A DNA stretch of 57,466 nt from Chloroflexota bacterium (GTDB taxonomy: Bacteria > Chloroflexota > Anaerolineae > Aggregatilineales > Aggregatilineaceae): contig JAAYCM010000031.1 of assembly GCA_012729765.1 (NCBI GenBank), forward strand, positions 1-57,466, given 5' to 3'. A program made the position numbers and the translations under genes. Positions 7,744-16,601 of the stretch are shown here, one piece after another (within the stretch, counting starts at the first letter, position 1; every line of letters starts with the position of its first letter). The notes beneath the pieces are model-generated. The model was not told where the DNA came from. It ran no database searches and saw only the letters and a program-made list of their open reading frames with translations.

Positions 7744-10689
7744 GTGATAAGTTTTACCAATCCCAGCGCGCTGCTGCTGTTTTTGCTGCTCCCCCTGGTG
7801 GTGGTGATCGGGTGGCCGCGCCTGGCCTACCGCCGCCGCCGCGACACGCTCAGCCTGATCGTGCGGCTGGCGCTCGTCTTGCTGCTGATCCTGGGCCTGG
7901 CCGGGATTCAGGTTCAGCACAACGCCGACCGGCTGGCGGTTGTCTTTCTGCTGGACGTTTCCGACAGTATCTCGCCCGCGATGCAGGGCACAGCGCTGGA
8001 ATTCGTGCGCGCGTCCACCGAGCACATGACCGAGCAGGATCAGGCGGCGGTGATCGTCTTTGGGGCGGATGCGCTGGTCGAGACGCCGATGACCGGGCGG
8101 CTGGAGTTGGCCCAGCTTGGCTCCGATCCGGTCCGGCTCAATACCGATCTGGCCGAGGCGATGCGCCTGGGGCTGGCGCTCTTTCCGGCGGATACCGCCA
8201 AACGGATGGTGATTCTCAGCGACGGCAAGCAGACGACCGGCGACGCCGAGGAAGTCGCGCGGCTGGCGGCGGCGACCAATGTCCAGGTGGAGTATGTGCC
8301 GCTGATCGGTGATATGCCGGAAGCGCAGATCGCCGGGCCGGAGATTCTGGTCACGGATGTGCAGGTCCCAACCACCGTCAGCGAGGGCGAGACGTTTGAC
8401 CTGACGGTGACGATCGAGAGCAACCGGCGCAACAGCCAGGCCGAAGTGCGCGTGCTGTCGTCCGGGCAGATCATCCACCGGCAGGAAGTCGAATTACAGC
8501 AGGGCCGCAACACGTTTGTCTTTTCCGACATCATCGTTCCGGCGGCGGGATTTGTCGATTTCCGCGTGGTAGTCGAGCCGCGCAGCGCGGATAATTTCTT
8601 CCAGAACAACGAACTGTCGGCCTTTTCGGAAGTAACCGGGCCGCCGCGCGTGCTGCTGGTGAGCAGTGACGAGCGCGAGATCGAATCGCTGCGCACGGCG
8701 CTGGAACAGACCGGCCTGCAGGTCGAGACGCAAGGCCCGCGCGATCTGCCGCTGGGGCTGGCCCCGCTCAGCAGCTATGACAGCATCGTCCTGGCGAACA
8801 TCCCCGCGACCGAGTTGTCCGACGAGCGCATGGCGTTTCTGCAAGCCTACGTGCGCGATCTGGGCGGCGGGCTGGTCGTGATCGGTGGGCCGGCCAGCTT
8901 TGGGGTGGGCGGCTATTTCGACACGCCGCTGGAAGAAACTCTGCCGGTCGAGATGCGCCTGCGCGATCAGGAGCGCGTGCCGCAGCTTACGATGCTGTTC
9001 GTGCTCGACCGCTCCGGCAGTATGGAAGTCGCCGGGCCGAGCGGCGTCTCGAACCTGGAACTGGCGAAGGAAGCCGTGATCCGCTCGTTCAACCTGCTGA
9101 ACGACGACGACCGGGTGGGTGTGCTCTCGTTCGACATCAGCGCCTATTATGTGCTTGAGATTCAGGACGTGGGCGACGAGTTCAACCGCGAGCGGATGCG
9201 CCTGCAGGTCGGATCGCTGCGGCCCGGCGGCGGGACGAACATCCGGCAGGCGGTGCTCTCGGCTGATACCGTGCTGCGCGACGATCCGTCCCAGCTCAGG
9301 CACATCATCCTGCTGACGGACGGCGGCTCCGATCCCAGCGGGATCGTGTCCGCTGTTGATCGCATGTACCAGAATTACGGCGTCACCACGTCGGTGGTGG
9401 CGATTGGCGCGGAGTATGCGCCCTGGCTGGAAAACGTCGCGGCAGCGGGGGCGGGGAAGTTTCATCTGGCTTTCGACGTTTCGACCATTCCGGCCATTTT
9501 CACGGCAGAGACGCTGTTGGCGACGCGCTCCTATATCATGGAAGAGGAGCTTTATCCACTGCTCGTCGCCCGCCACCCGATCACGAGCGGGCTGGACAGC
9601 GTCCCCGCGCTGCAAGGCTATGTCGCCACGACCGCTAAAGACACGGCGACGGTGATCCTGCGCGCGCCGGACGAAGCCGACCCGATTTTGGCGACATGGC
9701 AGTACGGCCTGGGGCGGGCGGTGGCCTTCACCTCAGACGCATCCTCGCGCTGGGCCGCAAACTGGATCGACTGGCCGGGCTATGCCGACTTCTGGAGCCA
9801 GGCCGTGCGCTGGTCGATCACGGAGGGGGCGAGCAGCAACCTGGAAGTGAGCGTCATGCAGCGCGGCGAGCAGACCGTGCTGGTGGCCGACGCGCGCGAC
9901 AACCAGGGCAACTATCTCAACGGCTTGCAGCTTGAGGCGTCGGTTATCAATACCCAACTGGATTCGGTCAATCTGACGCTCCAGCAGACCGCGCCGGGGC
10001 GCTATGAGGCGGTTTTCGCGCCGGAGCGCGAAGGCTCGTACTTCATCACGGTGGCGGGCAGTCCGCCCGAAGGCACAGAAGGCTTCGTGCCGCAGCGGTT
10101 GGTGCAGACGACCGGCTGGGTGCTCAGCTACTCGGCGGAATACCGGGTGGATGTCAGCGGCACGGCTGAGAATGAGCCGGTGACGCTGCTGCGCCGTATC
10201 GCGGATGTGACCGGCGGCGGTGTGCTGACTGACCAACCGGAGCGCGTCTTTCTGCATAACCTGGATCAGGAGCAGGCCGCACGGCCCCTGTGGCCCTATT
10301 TCGTGCTGGCGGCGCTGCTGCTGCTCCCGTTCGATGTCGCGGTGCGGCGGCTGGTACTCACATCGCGCGAGGTTAACCGCGTGCGGGATGCCGTCTCACG
10401 GCGCGCCCGCGAACCGGCCTACGCGTCGCCCGCAACATCGGGCCGCATGAATCGCCTGCTGGATGCGAAGGGCCGTGCCCGCAGCACGGCGCCGACTGTC
10501 TCAGACGAGGAGCGCCCGCCCGCGCCGCCGGCCCAACCCGCCCGGCCCACCACTGCCCGCCCGGCTGCGCCGCGTGTGCCGCCCCCACCGAGTGCGGTCC
10601 AACACCAGCCGCCATCCGAACCAAACGCTTCGCTGGCATCGCGCCTGCTGGAGCGCCGCCGCGCCCCGGACGATCAGGACAAGTCGTAG
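7744..10689 (+). CDS. Membrane protein with two vWA domains and a GATase1-like domain
   Basis: This 981-residue protein starts with two membrane helices (about residues 5-25 and 36-55). A first vWA domain has D-V-S-D-S at 71-75. A beta-sandwich region follows, then a class I amidotransferase-like Rossmann domain (about 295-400) with no evident catalytic Cys. A second vWA domain has V-L-D-R-S-G-S-M at 420-427. A C-terminal helix lies near residue 850, and the tail is proline-rich, basic and probably disordered. This architecture is known in membrane proteins near MoxR/DUF58 genes, where the amidotransferase-like domain is thought to be structural. The start is GTG, 26 bp after the previous stop. 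It probably assembles with the preceding BatA protein. Confidence 0.88.
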   Translation: MISFTNPSALLLFLLLPLVVVIGWPRLAYRRRRDTLSLIVRLALVLLLILGLAGIQVQHNADRLAVVFLLDVSDSISPAMQGTALEFVRASTEHMTEQDQAAVIVFGADALVETPMTGRLELAQLGSDPVRLNTDLAEAMRLGLALFPADTAKRMVILSDGKQTTGDAEEVARLAAATNVQVEYVPLIGDMPEAQIAGPEILVTDVQVPTTVSEGETFDLTVTIESNRRNSQAEVRVLSSGQIIHRQEVELQQGRNTFVFSDIIVPAAGFVDFRVVVEPRSADNFFQNNELSAFSEVTGPPRVLLVSSDEREIESLRTALEQTGLQVETQGPRDLPLGLAPLSSYDSIVLANIPATELSDERMAFLQAYVRDLGGGLVVIGGPASFGVGGYFDTPLEETLPVEMRLRDQERVPQLTMLFVLDRSGSMEVAGPSGVSNLELAKEAVIRSFNLLNDDDRVGVLSFDISAYYVLEIQDVGDEFNRERMRLQVGSLRPGGGTNIRQAVLSADTVLRDDPSQLRHIILLTDGGSDPSGIVSAVDRMYQNYGVTTSVVAIGAEYAPWLENVAAAGAGKFHLAFDVSTIPAIFTAETLLATRSYIMEEELYPLLVARHPITSGLDSVPALQGYVATTAKDTATVILRAPDEADPILATWQYGLGRAVAFTSDASSRWAANWIDWPGYADFWSQAVRWSITEGASSNLEVSVMQRGEQTVLVADARDNQGNYLNGLQLEASVINTQLDSVNLTLQQTAPGRYEAVFAPEREGSYFITVAGSPPEGTEGFVPQRLVQTTGWVLSYSAEYRVDVSGTAENEPVTLLRRIADVTGGGVLTDQPERVFLHNLDQEQAARPLWPYFVLAALLLLPFDVAVRRLVLTSREVNRVRDAVSRRAREPAYASPATSGRMNRLLDAKGRARSTAPTVSDEERPPAPPAQPARPTTARPAAPRVPPPPSAVQHQPPSEPNASLASRLLERRRAPDDQDKS

Positions 10690-10693
10690 CCGG

Positions 10694-11539
10694 ATGAATG
10701 TTATGAAGCGTCATGCACGGGGCCGTGCGGCCCTGTTGGCCGCCGCCGTCATCCCCTGGCTGCTGCTCGGCTGCACGCTGACGCGCTTCCCCGGCGGAGT
10801 CGCACCCACGCCCACACCCACCCTCGCGCCGGTGATCGAAGCCTCGCCGGAGCCGGAGAGCGGCTGGCAGATCATCGCGCCGGGAGTCGAGCGCCGGGCT
10901 GCGCTGATCACTCCGGAAGGCGGGGGGCGCTTCCGCGCCGTGATGGTGCGTTTGCAGCCGGCGCTGGTTAGCTTCCGCGTGCACTACACAGCCGGCGAAG
11001 GGCGCTCAATCGAAGCCTGGCAGGATCGCCTGCCCGGTGCGCTGGCCGTCTTCAACGCCGGATTCTTTGACGAATCTCGCCACGCGCTCGGCCTGCTGGT
11101 TAGCGATGGACAGGTCTACGGCCAGTCGTTCTGGGGCTTCGGCGGGATGTTCCAGGTCAGCACGGGGCAGGTGCGCGTCCGGTCGCTGGTGAGCGAGCCC
11201 TATCAGGGCGAGTGGCTGGATCAGGCTGCGCAGGCCTTCCCGATGCTGATCGAAGGGGGGCAGCTGGCCCCGCAGGGCGAAGGCTTCGACCGGCGCTCGC
11301 GCCGCACCGTGATCGGGCAGGACGGCAGCGGGCGCGTGATCGTGATCGCCGTACCAAACAGTACAGCTTCATTTGCCGAGATACAGGATTGGTTGTATCA
11401 CAGTGACCTGAATTTAAGCACGGCGTTCGCGCTGGATGGCGGTCGCTCGACCGGGCTGTCGCTGCGCACGCCTGCTGGCGACGAAGCGTATTCCGCTCTC
11501 GATCAGCTTCCGAGCGTGATCGCCGTGTATCCCCGCTAA
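10694..11539 (+). CDS. Phosphodiester glycosidase (NAGPA-like) domain lipoprotein
   Basis: I place the start at ATG 10694; an in-frame ATG at 10703 is an alternative. Longer upstream frames only overlap the vWA gene. The 281-residue product has a basic N-terminus, a hydrophobic core and a lipobox L-L-G-C with Cys27, so it should be exported and lipid-anchored. A T/P-rich spacer leads into a domain matching the DUF2233/NAGPA family, with the characteristic N-A-G-F-F-D near residue 120 and A-L-D-G-G-R-S-T near residue 250. Family members hydrolyse sugar phosphodiesters, such as uncovering GlcNAc-phosphate or acting on cell-wall teichoic-type polymers. The gene is 4 bp from the vWA gene and is probably cotranscribed. 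Confidence 0.85.
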   Translation: MNVMKRHARGRAALLAAAVIPWLLLGCTLTRFPGGVAPTPTPTLAPVIEASPEPESGWQIIAPGVERRAALITPEGGGRFRAVMVRLQPALVSFRVHYTAGEGRSIEAWQDRLPGALAVFNAGFFDESRHALGLLVSDGQVYGQSFWGFGGMFQVSTGQVRVRSLVSEPYQGEWLDQAAQAFPMLIEGGQLAPQGEGFDRRSRRTVIGQDGSGRVIVIAVPNSTASFAEIQDWLYHSDLNLSTAFALDGGRSTGLSLRTPAGDEAYSALDQLPSVIAVYPR

Positions 11540-11558
11540 CGCACGAGGTTGAGTGTCG

Positions 11559-12398
11559 ATGTCTCAGACAGCCGAACGTATCCTTACTTTTATCCTGACG
11601 CCGGACGGGTTGGAGCCGACGCCCTATCAGGTCAGCTCGCTGCCCGAAGCCGTGCCCCACGAGCCACAGGGAGTCTACACTGTCGCGCGCACCTTTCACG
11701 GTCACTGCGCGCTGCTGTTCGATGCCCACCTGGACCGGCTCGAGGAATCGGCGCGGTTGACCGGCATTCCGCTCGTGCTCGACCGTGCCTGGCTGCGCGC
11801 CGGGCTGCGGGAGCTGCTGGCCCGCGCTGGTTATCCCGACACCAAATTCCGCATCACCATCCCACACGATGCCCCGGATCATCTCTATCTGGCGCTGGAG
11901 CCGTATCACCCGGTCCCGGAAAGCATCCAGCAGCAGGGGGCACGCGTCATTACCGTGCCGATGGTGCGCGAGAATCCGGTCGCCAAGACGACGGAATGGA
12001 TGACCACGCGCCGCCCGGCTTACGAGCGGCTGCCCGCCGACGCCTACGAGGGCATCCTGGTTAACGAGGACGGCTGGTTGCTCGAAGGCTTCTCGTGCAA
12101 TTTCTACGGTGTGCTGGATGGCGTACTGCGCACGGCGGGCGACGGAGTGCTGGCCGGGATCACGCGCAAGGCTGTCTTGGGGATCGCGCCGGAATATGTG
12201 CCGGTCGAGCGGCACGCGCTTCACCAGCGCGACGTGCCGCGTTTGAGCGAGGCGTTTCTGACCAGCAGCGGGCGCGGCGTTGTGCCGATCACGGTGATCG
12301 ATGGCCAGCCGGTGGCGGATGGATCCGTCGGGGCATTAGCCGCCGCGATCCGGGCGCGCTATGAGGAGTGGGCTGAAGCCAACATGGAGCCGATTTAG
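11559..12398 (+). CDS. Class IV PLP aminotransferase (IlvE/DAAT/ADCL superfamily)
   Basis: I use ATG 11559 rather than GTG 11553 because a GAGG-type ribosome site precedes it at a better distance. The 279-residue protein has the fold-type IV layout. The likely PLP lysine is K143 in V-A-K-T-T-E-W. The phosphate-binding region includes L-L-E-G-F-S-C-N-F-Y, where typical family members read E-G-x-x-x-N, and G-I-T-R-K near residue 200. Candidate activities are branched-chain aminotransferase, D-amino acid aminotransferase or aminodeoxychorismate lyase. The sequence does not decide among them. It follows the lipoprotein gene by 19 bp and converges with the KARI-like gene. Confidence 0.85.
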   Translation: MSQTAERILTFILTPDGLEPTPYQVSSLPEAVPHEPQGVYTVARTFHGHCALLFDAHLDRLEESARLTGIPLVLDRAWLRAGLRELLARAGYPDTKFRITIPHDAPDHLYLALEPYHPVPESIQQQGARVITVPMVRENPVAKTTEWMTTRRPAYERLPADAYEGILVNEDGWLLEGFSCNFYGVLDGVLRTAGDGVLAGITRKAVLGIAPEYVPVERHALHQRDVPRLSEAFLTSSGRGVVPITVIDGQPVADGSVGALAAAIRARYEEWAEANMEPI

Positions 12399-12413
12399 CC
12401 CATCACGGCGGAC

Positions 12414-12431
12414 GCCCACGCTAAGGTGGGC
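12414..12431. repeat. Small stem-loop between convergent genes
   Basis: Perfect 6-bp arms (GCCCAC and GTGGGC) flank a 6-base loop in the 115-bp gap between the convergent aminotransferase and KARI-like genes. No T-run follows on either strand, so a role in termination is only possible. I see no other element in this gap. Confidence 0.35.
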
Positions 12432-12513
12432 ATCCGGTGGTGTAGCGGTTCATCGTCTGCGCTCCGCTGGTTTGATGCTTTCATCGTAGCACACAGCGGG
12501 CGCGCGGGGAGTC

Positions 12514-13530
12514 CTAAAAAGCGGGGGGCTGGATTTCGGCGCTGTCGTCGCCGTGCAGCAGGCTCAAGACATCACGCTCGCGCTCCCAGAGGGGCATACT
12601 TTTCAGGCGGCGGTGCAGCGCTTCGAGGCGCGGGTAATTGTCGCCGTATTCGTCGGCCCATTCCTGGGCAAAATCGCCCTTGCGGATCGAGTCCAGGATC
12701 AATTCCATCTGCCGGTTGAGCTTGACATCCTTGAAGCGCTCGATGCGCGACAGCAGCCCATACTGCGCAGTCAGGGAATGCAGCTTGAGGCTGGGCAGCA
12801 GACCCGTCTCGGACCAGCGCGAGATGACGTAGCCCAGCTCGCCGGAGAGATAGAGACTGAGGAAGATCGCTTCGGGCGGGAAGCCCTCGCGGTTGAGCAC
12901 CTCGATCGCGCCGGTGAGCAGGCTGTAGATTCCGGCCAGGAGCGCCTGCTGCGCGAACAGGTCCAGCTCGGCTTCCTGACGAAAGGTCATTTCCAATGCG
13001 CCGCGATGCAGCGCCCCCAGCGCCTTCGCCAGCGCCAGGACACGCCCCCACGCCTCGCCCGAAGCATCCTGAGACACGCCGACGAAGCTCGGAAAGCCCG
13101 TGCCGGTAACATACCCTTCGCGCACGCCCTGGCCGACGCTCTGCGGCGCGACCAGCACCACATCGACGAACGGCGGCGGCTCGATGAATCCGAACGCGAT
13201 CGTGTAGCCGGAAGCAAAGACCAGCGTGTCGTTCTGCCTGAGGCCCGGCGCGATCTCGCTCAGATAGACCTGGCCCGCGATCTCGTCGGGCAGCATCATC
13301 AGGATCAGATCGGAGCGCGCCGCCGCCTGGGCAATAGATGTCACTTCGAAACCATCGTGATATGCTTGGACTGCAAAGGAATCGCTCTGGTTGCCGATCA
13401 GCACCGGAAAGGCGCTGTCGCGCAGGTTGAGGGCCAGCGGTCGGCCCATGTTGCCGTAGCCGATCACGGCGATCTGTTTGTCCGTCAGCAGCCCTAGATT
13501 GGCGTCCGTATCGCGGTATACTACAGCCAT
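12514..13530 (-). CDS. Ketol-acid reductoisomerase-like protein with degenerate active site
   Basis: The 338-residue product aligns along its length with class I ketol-acid reductoisomerase (IlvC). It has a Rossmann domain with G-Y-G-N-M-G at 24-29 and the all-helical knotted C-terminal domain. Several catalytic positions differ from the family. The invariant His in F-A-H-G-F is Ser108 here (F-A-S-G-Y), the Lys of V-A-P-K is Gln130, and the second metal ligand is Gln194 in D-L-F-A-Q-Q. The first ligand, Asp190, is kept. The nucleotide-binding loop N-Q-S-D lacks the usual arginine/serine cluster. It probably binds a nucleotide but may not catalyse acetolactate isomeroreduction. A weak AAGGA site precedes ATG 13530. 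It is not obviously part of an ilv operon. Confidence 0.8.
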   Translation of the reverse strand: MAVVYRDTDANLGLLTDKQIAVIGYGNMGRPLALNLRDSAFPVLIGNQSDSFAVQAYHDGFEVTSIAQAAARSDLILMMLPDEIAGQVYLSEIAPGLRQNDTLVFASGYTIAFGFIEPPPFVDVVLVAPQSVGQGVREGYVTGTGFPSFVGVSQDASGEAWGRVLALAKALGALHRGALEMTFRQEAELDLFAQQALLAGIYSLLTGAIEVLNREGFPPEAIFLSLYLSGELGYVISRWSETGLLPSLKLHSLTAQYGLLSRIERFKDVKLNRQMELILDSIRKGDFAQEWADEYGDNYPRLEALHRRLKSMPLWERERDVLSLLHGDDSAEIQPPAF

Positions 13531-13731
13531 CAGCCGTCGTCCTTATTGATTAGTATGAGAGGCGGTGCGAAGACCGAGCAGGATCATCTTGGTCCCGGCA
13601 TTCTACCCTCTTTCTGACCGTTGTGCCTAGCCCAGCCGGGGGCGGCCAGCGGTGCAACCCACAGCCCGATTTCTGCGTATAGCAGGGTGTAGGGGCTAAA
13701 ACAAACAGTTCGACCAGGTAGGGTAAACATT

Positions 13732-14319
13732 GTGAGCGAAGATACTGATGCCCTGTGGGTGCAGCAAACGCTCGCGGGCGATCAGCATGCCTTTGGTGAG
13801 TTGGTGCTGCGCTATGAGCGCGACGTCTTCAACCTGGCCTATCGCATGCTGAACGACCGGGGAGAGGCAGAGGACGCGGCGCAAGAAGCGTTTCTGCGCG
13901 CCTATGCCAATTTAGAGCGCTATGACCCCTCGCGATCGTTTAAAACCTGGGTGCTGTCGATCACGTCCAATCACTGCATTGATCGGATCCGTCGCCGGCG
14001 TCTGACCTGGTTGTCGCTGGAAGAGCCGCTGCCGCCGCATCCGGCCCTGACCAGCGATACGCCCAGTCCTGAAGAGGCTACTGTCGCGCACGAGCGTGAA
14101 GTCTTCGTGCAAGGCTTGCTGGACGAGCTTTCGCCGGACTACCGTCTGGTCGTGGTTTTGCGTTATTGGTATGACTTATCGTATGCAGAGATTGCCGAGA
14201 TGCTTGACACAACGGAGAGTGCCATCAAGAGTCGCCTGTTTCGAGCGCGGCAGGCACTCGCTGACCAGCTTGAGTCTCAGTCCATACCGGCTTTCGATCC
14301 TGCACTGGAAGGTTCCTGA
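13732..14319 (+). CDS. ECF-type RNA polymerase sigma factor
   Basis: This 195-residue sigma-70 family protein starts at GTG 13732, with a purine-rich AGGTAGGG upstream. Region 2 covers about residues 25-90 with the A-E-D-A-A-Q-E-A-F motif and the F-K-T-W-V segment. Region 4 covers about 125-180 with an HTH containing Y-A-E-I-A-E-M and S-A-I-K-S-R. Regions 1.1 and 3 are missing, as in extracytoplasmic-function sigma factors. Its stop overlaps the start of the next gene, which encodes a membrane protein in the usual position of an anti-sigma factor. The 200-bp upstream gap should hold its promoter, but I could not identify one with confidence. Confidence 0.93.
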   Translation: MSEDTDALWVQQTLAGDQHAFGELVLRYERDVFNLAYRMLNDRGEAEDAAQEAFLRAYANLERYDPSRSFKTWVLSITSNHCIDRIRRRRLTWLSLEEPLPPHPALTSDTPSPEEATVAHEREVFVQGLLDELSPDYRLVVVLRYWYDLSYAEIAEMLDTTESAIKSRLFRARQALADQLESQSIPAFDPALEGS

Positions 14320-14891
14320 TGGTGGATGATCGTTCGAAGTTCGAACAGAGTATGAACAGCGCGCTCGACCACGAGCTTTCGGAAGAGGAGCTGCACGCGC
14401 TTCAAGAACAGGTCGAAGAGTCGCCGGCGGCGGCGGATAACTGGAAGCGTCTGCGGCAGGTGGATGCCCTGCTGCGCAGCCTGCCGCTGGCCGTCCCGGC
14501 GGACAGCCTGGCCGGGAAGGTGATGGCAGCCATCGCGGCGCAGCAGATCGCGGAGCTGGCGCGGCGGCGGCATGGGCTGGGGCTGGCCCTTGGATTGGTG
14601 GCGGCGGCGCTGTTGACAGTGCCGCTGCTTTCAGCTCTGGTGCTGCTGCTGGTCAGTACGATCACCAATCCCGGCACAATCGCCGCTATTCTGCAAGGCG
14701 CGGCGGCGGTGACGAGCTATGTGGTGGACCTTGTAGCCGATCTGGGCCGGCAGCTTCGCTCGCTCGCCTCAGACACGCCGGCCCTACTGGCGCTGTTGAC
14801 GGCAGTGATCCCGATGAGCATGTTGTGGGGCTGGCTGGTCTGGTACCTGCTCGGCGGCTCCCGGCTGGCCGGTGACAAAGACGTTCTGTAG
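14319..14891 (+). CDS. Putative membrane anti-sigma factor
   Basis: The ATG overlaps the sigma-factor stop by one base, which implies translational coupling. The 190-residue product has an acidic helical N-terminal part (about residues 1-70) resembling anti-sigma domains, including S-A-L-D-H-E-L-S-E-E-E. One hydrophobic hairpin lies at about 85-115 and another helix near 155-175. It has no cysteines, so the His-x3-Cys-x2-Cys zinc site of ZAS-type anti-sigma factors is absent. The role as sigma inhibitor rests on position, size and topology rather than a recognised domain. The cytoplasmic N-terminus would bind the sigma factor. Confidence 0.7.
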   Translation: MVDDRSKFEQSMNSALDHELSEEELHALQEQVEESPAAADNWKRLRQVDALLRSLPLAVPADSLAGKVMAAIAAQQIAELARRRHGLGLALGLVAAALLTVPLLSALVLLLVSTITNPGTIAAILQGAAAVTSYVVDLVADLGRQLRSLASDTPALLALLTAVIPMSMLWGWLVWYLLGGSRLAGDKDVL

Positions 14892-14906
14892 AAGCGAGAG
14901 ACACGG

Positions 14907-15908
14907 ATGGGACTTGTCAAACGATCCCCCTGGCGCTGGCTGATCCCGCTTGGTGTGCTGGCGATGTCCGTGCTGGCCTCGCTGGCCTGCCTCGCCAGCA
15001 GTCGCGAACTGGGCGGATTCAATGTGCGCGAATCGTTCACACTCAACCCTGGCGAGCGGCGCGACGGCGATAAGGTGATTGTCGCCAACAGCATCAACCT
15101 GATGCCCGGCAGCCAGGTGGACGGCAGTGCCACCCTGATCGGCAACCAGGTCGCGCTCGATGCCACTGTCAGCAGCGACGCGGTTGTGATCGCCAAGAAT
15201 CTTGATCTTGGCGGCGCGGCCAACGTAGCTGGCGATCTGGTGCTGTGCGTGGATAACCTCAACCAGAATGCCGGGGCGCGGATCGGCGGTGAGGTTCGCT
15301 ACGAGTGCAACGAAAGCGGGAAGACAAGCGTCGCTAAGGTGGCGGAAAACGGACTGGGTGGTTGGCAGGACAGCTTCAGCGTTCGCCTGGGGAGTCTGAT
15401 TGTCGGCGCACTGTTCTTTGGCGGACTGTCCGCGCTGGCCGTTGCGATCCTGCCCCGTCACCTGATCTATGTGTCGCGCTCGATCCGGCACTCGCCGGCG
15501 GTGACCGGCGGGGTGGGCTGCCTGACAATTCTGGTTGCGATCGGGTTGTCAATCGTGTATGTGCTCTCGCTGCTGTTGGTGCTGCCGCTGGCGCTGCTGC
15601 CGTTCGTAATGGTTGCGTGGCTGGTGTTGGGCCTGGCGAGCCTGTTCGGATGGCTGGCGCTGGCCGAGCCAACCGGACGGCTGCTCTTTCGCGTGCTGAA
15701 TCTGGATGCCCAGCCGCCCTTGATCACGGCGGCAATCGGCGGGGTGACGCTGGCGCTGCTGGTCCGTATCTGGACCCTGTTCTGGATGACCGGGTGGATC
15801 ACCATGTTGGCGACCGTGATCCTCGGCTCGATCGGGCTGGGCGCGGTGGTGCTGACCCGCCTCGGCACGCAGCCCTATCCCCAGAAGGCCAAGACCGGCG
15901 CGGCCTGA
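14907..15908 (+). CDS. Membrane protein with bactofilin-like polymer-forming repeat
   Basis: The 333-residue product begins with a signal-like hydrophobic segment ending near a possible lipobox (S-L-A-C), then a short beta-helical repeat region at about residues 35-140. That region has evenly spaced hydrophobic and glycine residues (for example L-M-P-G-S-Q-V-D-G-S), as in bactofilin/polymer-forming proteins. Four or more membrane helices follow at about 160-330. It is the third gene after the ECF sigma factor (15-bp gap) and is likely under its control. It may form an envelope scaffold in response to stress, which is inference. It ends just before a strong rho-independent terminator. Confidence 0.75.
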   Translation: MGLVKRSPWRWLIPLGVLAMSVLASLACLASSRELGGFNVRESFTLNPGERRDGDKVIVANSINLMPGSQVDGSATLIGNQVALDATVSSDAVVIAKNLDLGGAANVAGDLVLCVDNLNQNAGARIGGEVRYECNESGKTSVAKVAENGLGGWQDSFSVRLGSLIVGALFFGGLSALAVAILPRHLIYVSRSIRHSPAVTGGVGCLTILVAIGLSIVYVLSLLLVLPLALLPFVMVAWLVLGLASLFGWLALAEPTGRLLFRVLNLDAQPPLITAAIGGVTLALLVRIWTLFWMTGWITMLATVILGSIGLGAVVLTRLGTQPYPQKAKTGAA

Positions 15909-15939
15909 TCGCCCGGCTCAATCGACTCTGTATTCGACA

Positions 15940-15970
15940 GCAGGTGACCGATCCGTCACTTGCTTTTCTT
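15940..15970 (+). terminator. Rho-independent terminator of the sigma-factor operon
   Basis: A 9-bp stem (GCAGGTGAC with GTCACTTGC, one G-U pair) with a 6-base loop is followed directly by TTTTCTT. It lies 32 bp after the polymer-forming membrane protein gene and should end that transcript. Confidence 0.85.
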
Positions 15971-15986
15971 GTGTACCGGCTCAGGA

Positions 15987-16601
15987 CTACTCGTAGCTTG
16001 CCAGCATCCCCAGCAGCACGGCGTGGGTAAAGCTGTGGATCTGCCGCTGCAAGTCGGCCCAGCCGGGAACCACGCGCCCGGCATTGGCCTCTGCAAGCTG
16101 TACGAGCGCTTCGAGGAGAAAGCTGCTGAAGTAGAGGTAGCCTTCGACCGCCTGTATCAGGGAAAGCTTCTGGCCCTTGAGCAGCCGGCCATATGCTTCG
16201 CCGATTTCGTGTGCGGCTTGCAGGCCGGTATCGGGCGTGGTGCTGGTCAGGTGATTGATCAAAATGTCCATCAGTTCCAGACCGAGACGGCGCATGGTGT
16301 CGCGTGCTTCGGCGCTCAGCCGGTTGTACCATCCCAGGCTGTCAAGCGGCTGCCGATCGGCGATTGCCAGGCGTGTCCGGCCCAGGGCGCTCTGCACGAC
16401 AAGCTGCGCTTCGGTGGGCTGAACCAGCCGGTGACTGGCGAGCCAGCGCTTGAGATCGGTTCTGTGGAAACGTCGATGTCCGCCAGCCGTGCGCCGAAAG
16501 GGCAGCTCGCCTTTTTCGGCCCAGTTGCGGATGGTAGCAGGGTGTACTCCGATCAGACGGGCGGCTTCGCCCAGGCTAACCCACTCCGATGTTTGCTCCA
16601 T
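15987..16601 (-). CDS. MerR/excisionase-type HTH protein with RsbRD-like C-terminal domain
   Basis: The 204-residue product has an N-terminal MerR-like helix-turn-helix (about residues 7-55) with I-G-V-H-P-A-T-I-R-N-W and the R-R-T-A-G-G-H-R-R-F recognition segment typical of DNA-binding excisionase/MerR proteins. The C-terminal 140 residues are all-helical, with R-L-G-L-E-L-M-D-I-L and A-V-E-G-Y-L-Y-F-S. This resembles the N-terminal domain of RsbR-type stressosome proteins, though the match is only moderate. It would be a one-component regulator whose C-terminal domain senses a signal. Neighbours are the sigma operon (convergent) and priA (same strand, downstream). Confidence 0.75.
   Translation of the reverse strand: MEQTSEWVSLGEAARLIGVHPATIRNWAEKGELPFRRTAGGHRRFHRTDLKRWLASHRLVQPTEAQLVVQSALGRTRLAIADRQPLDSLGWYNRLSAEARDTMRRLGLELMDILINHLTSTTPDTGLQAAHEIGEAYGRLLKGQKLSLIQAVEGYLYFSSFLLEALVQLAEANAGRVVPGWADLQRQIHSFTHAVLLGMLASYE

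Noticed and set aside
12553..13497. A 314-codon open frame antisense to the KARI-like gene
   Set aside because: The minus strand has a full IlvC-like fold. The plus frame shows no motif and no ribosome site.
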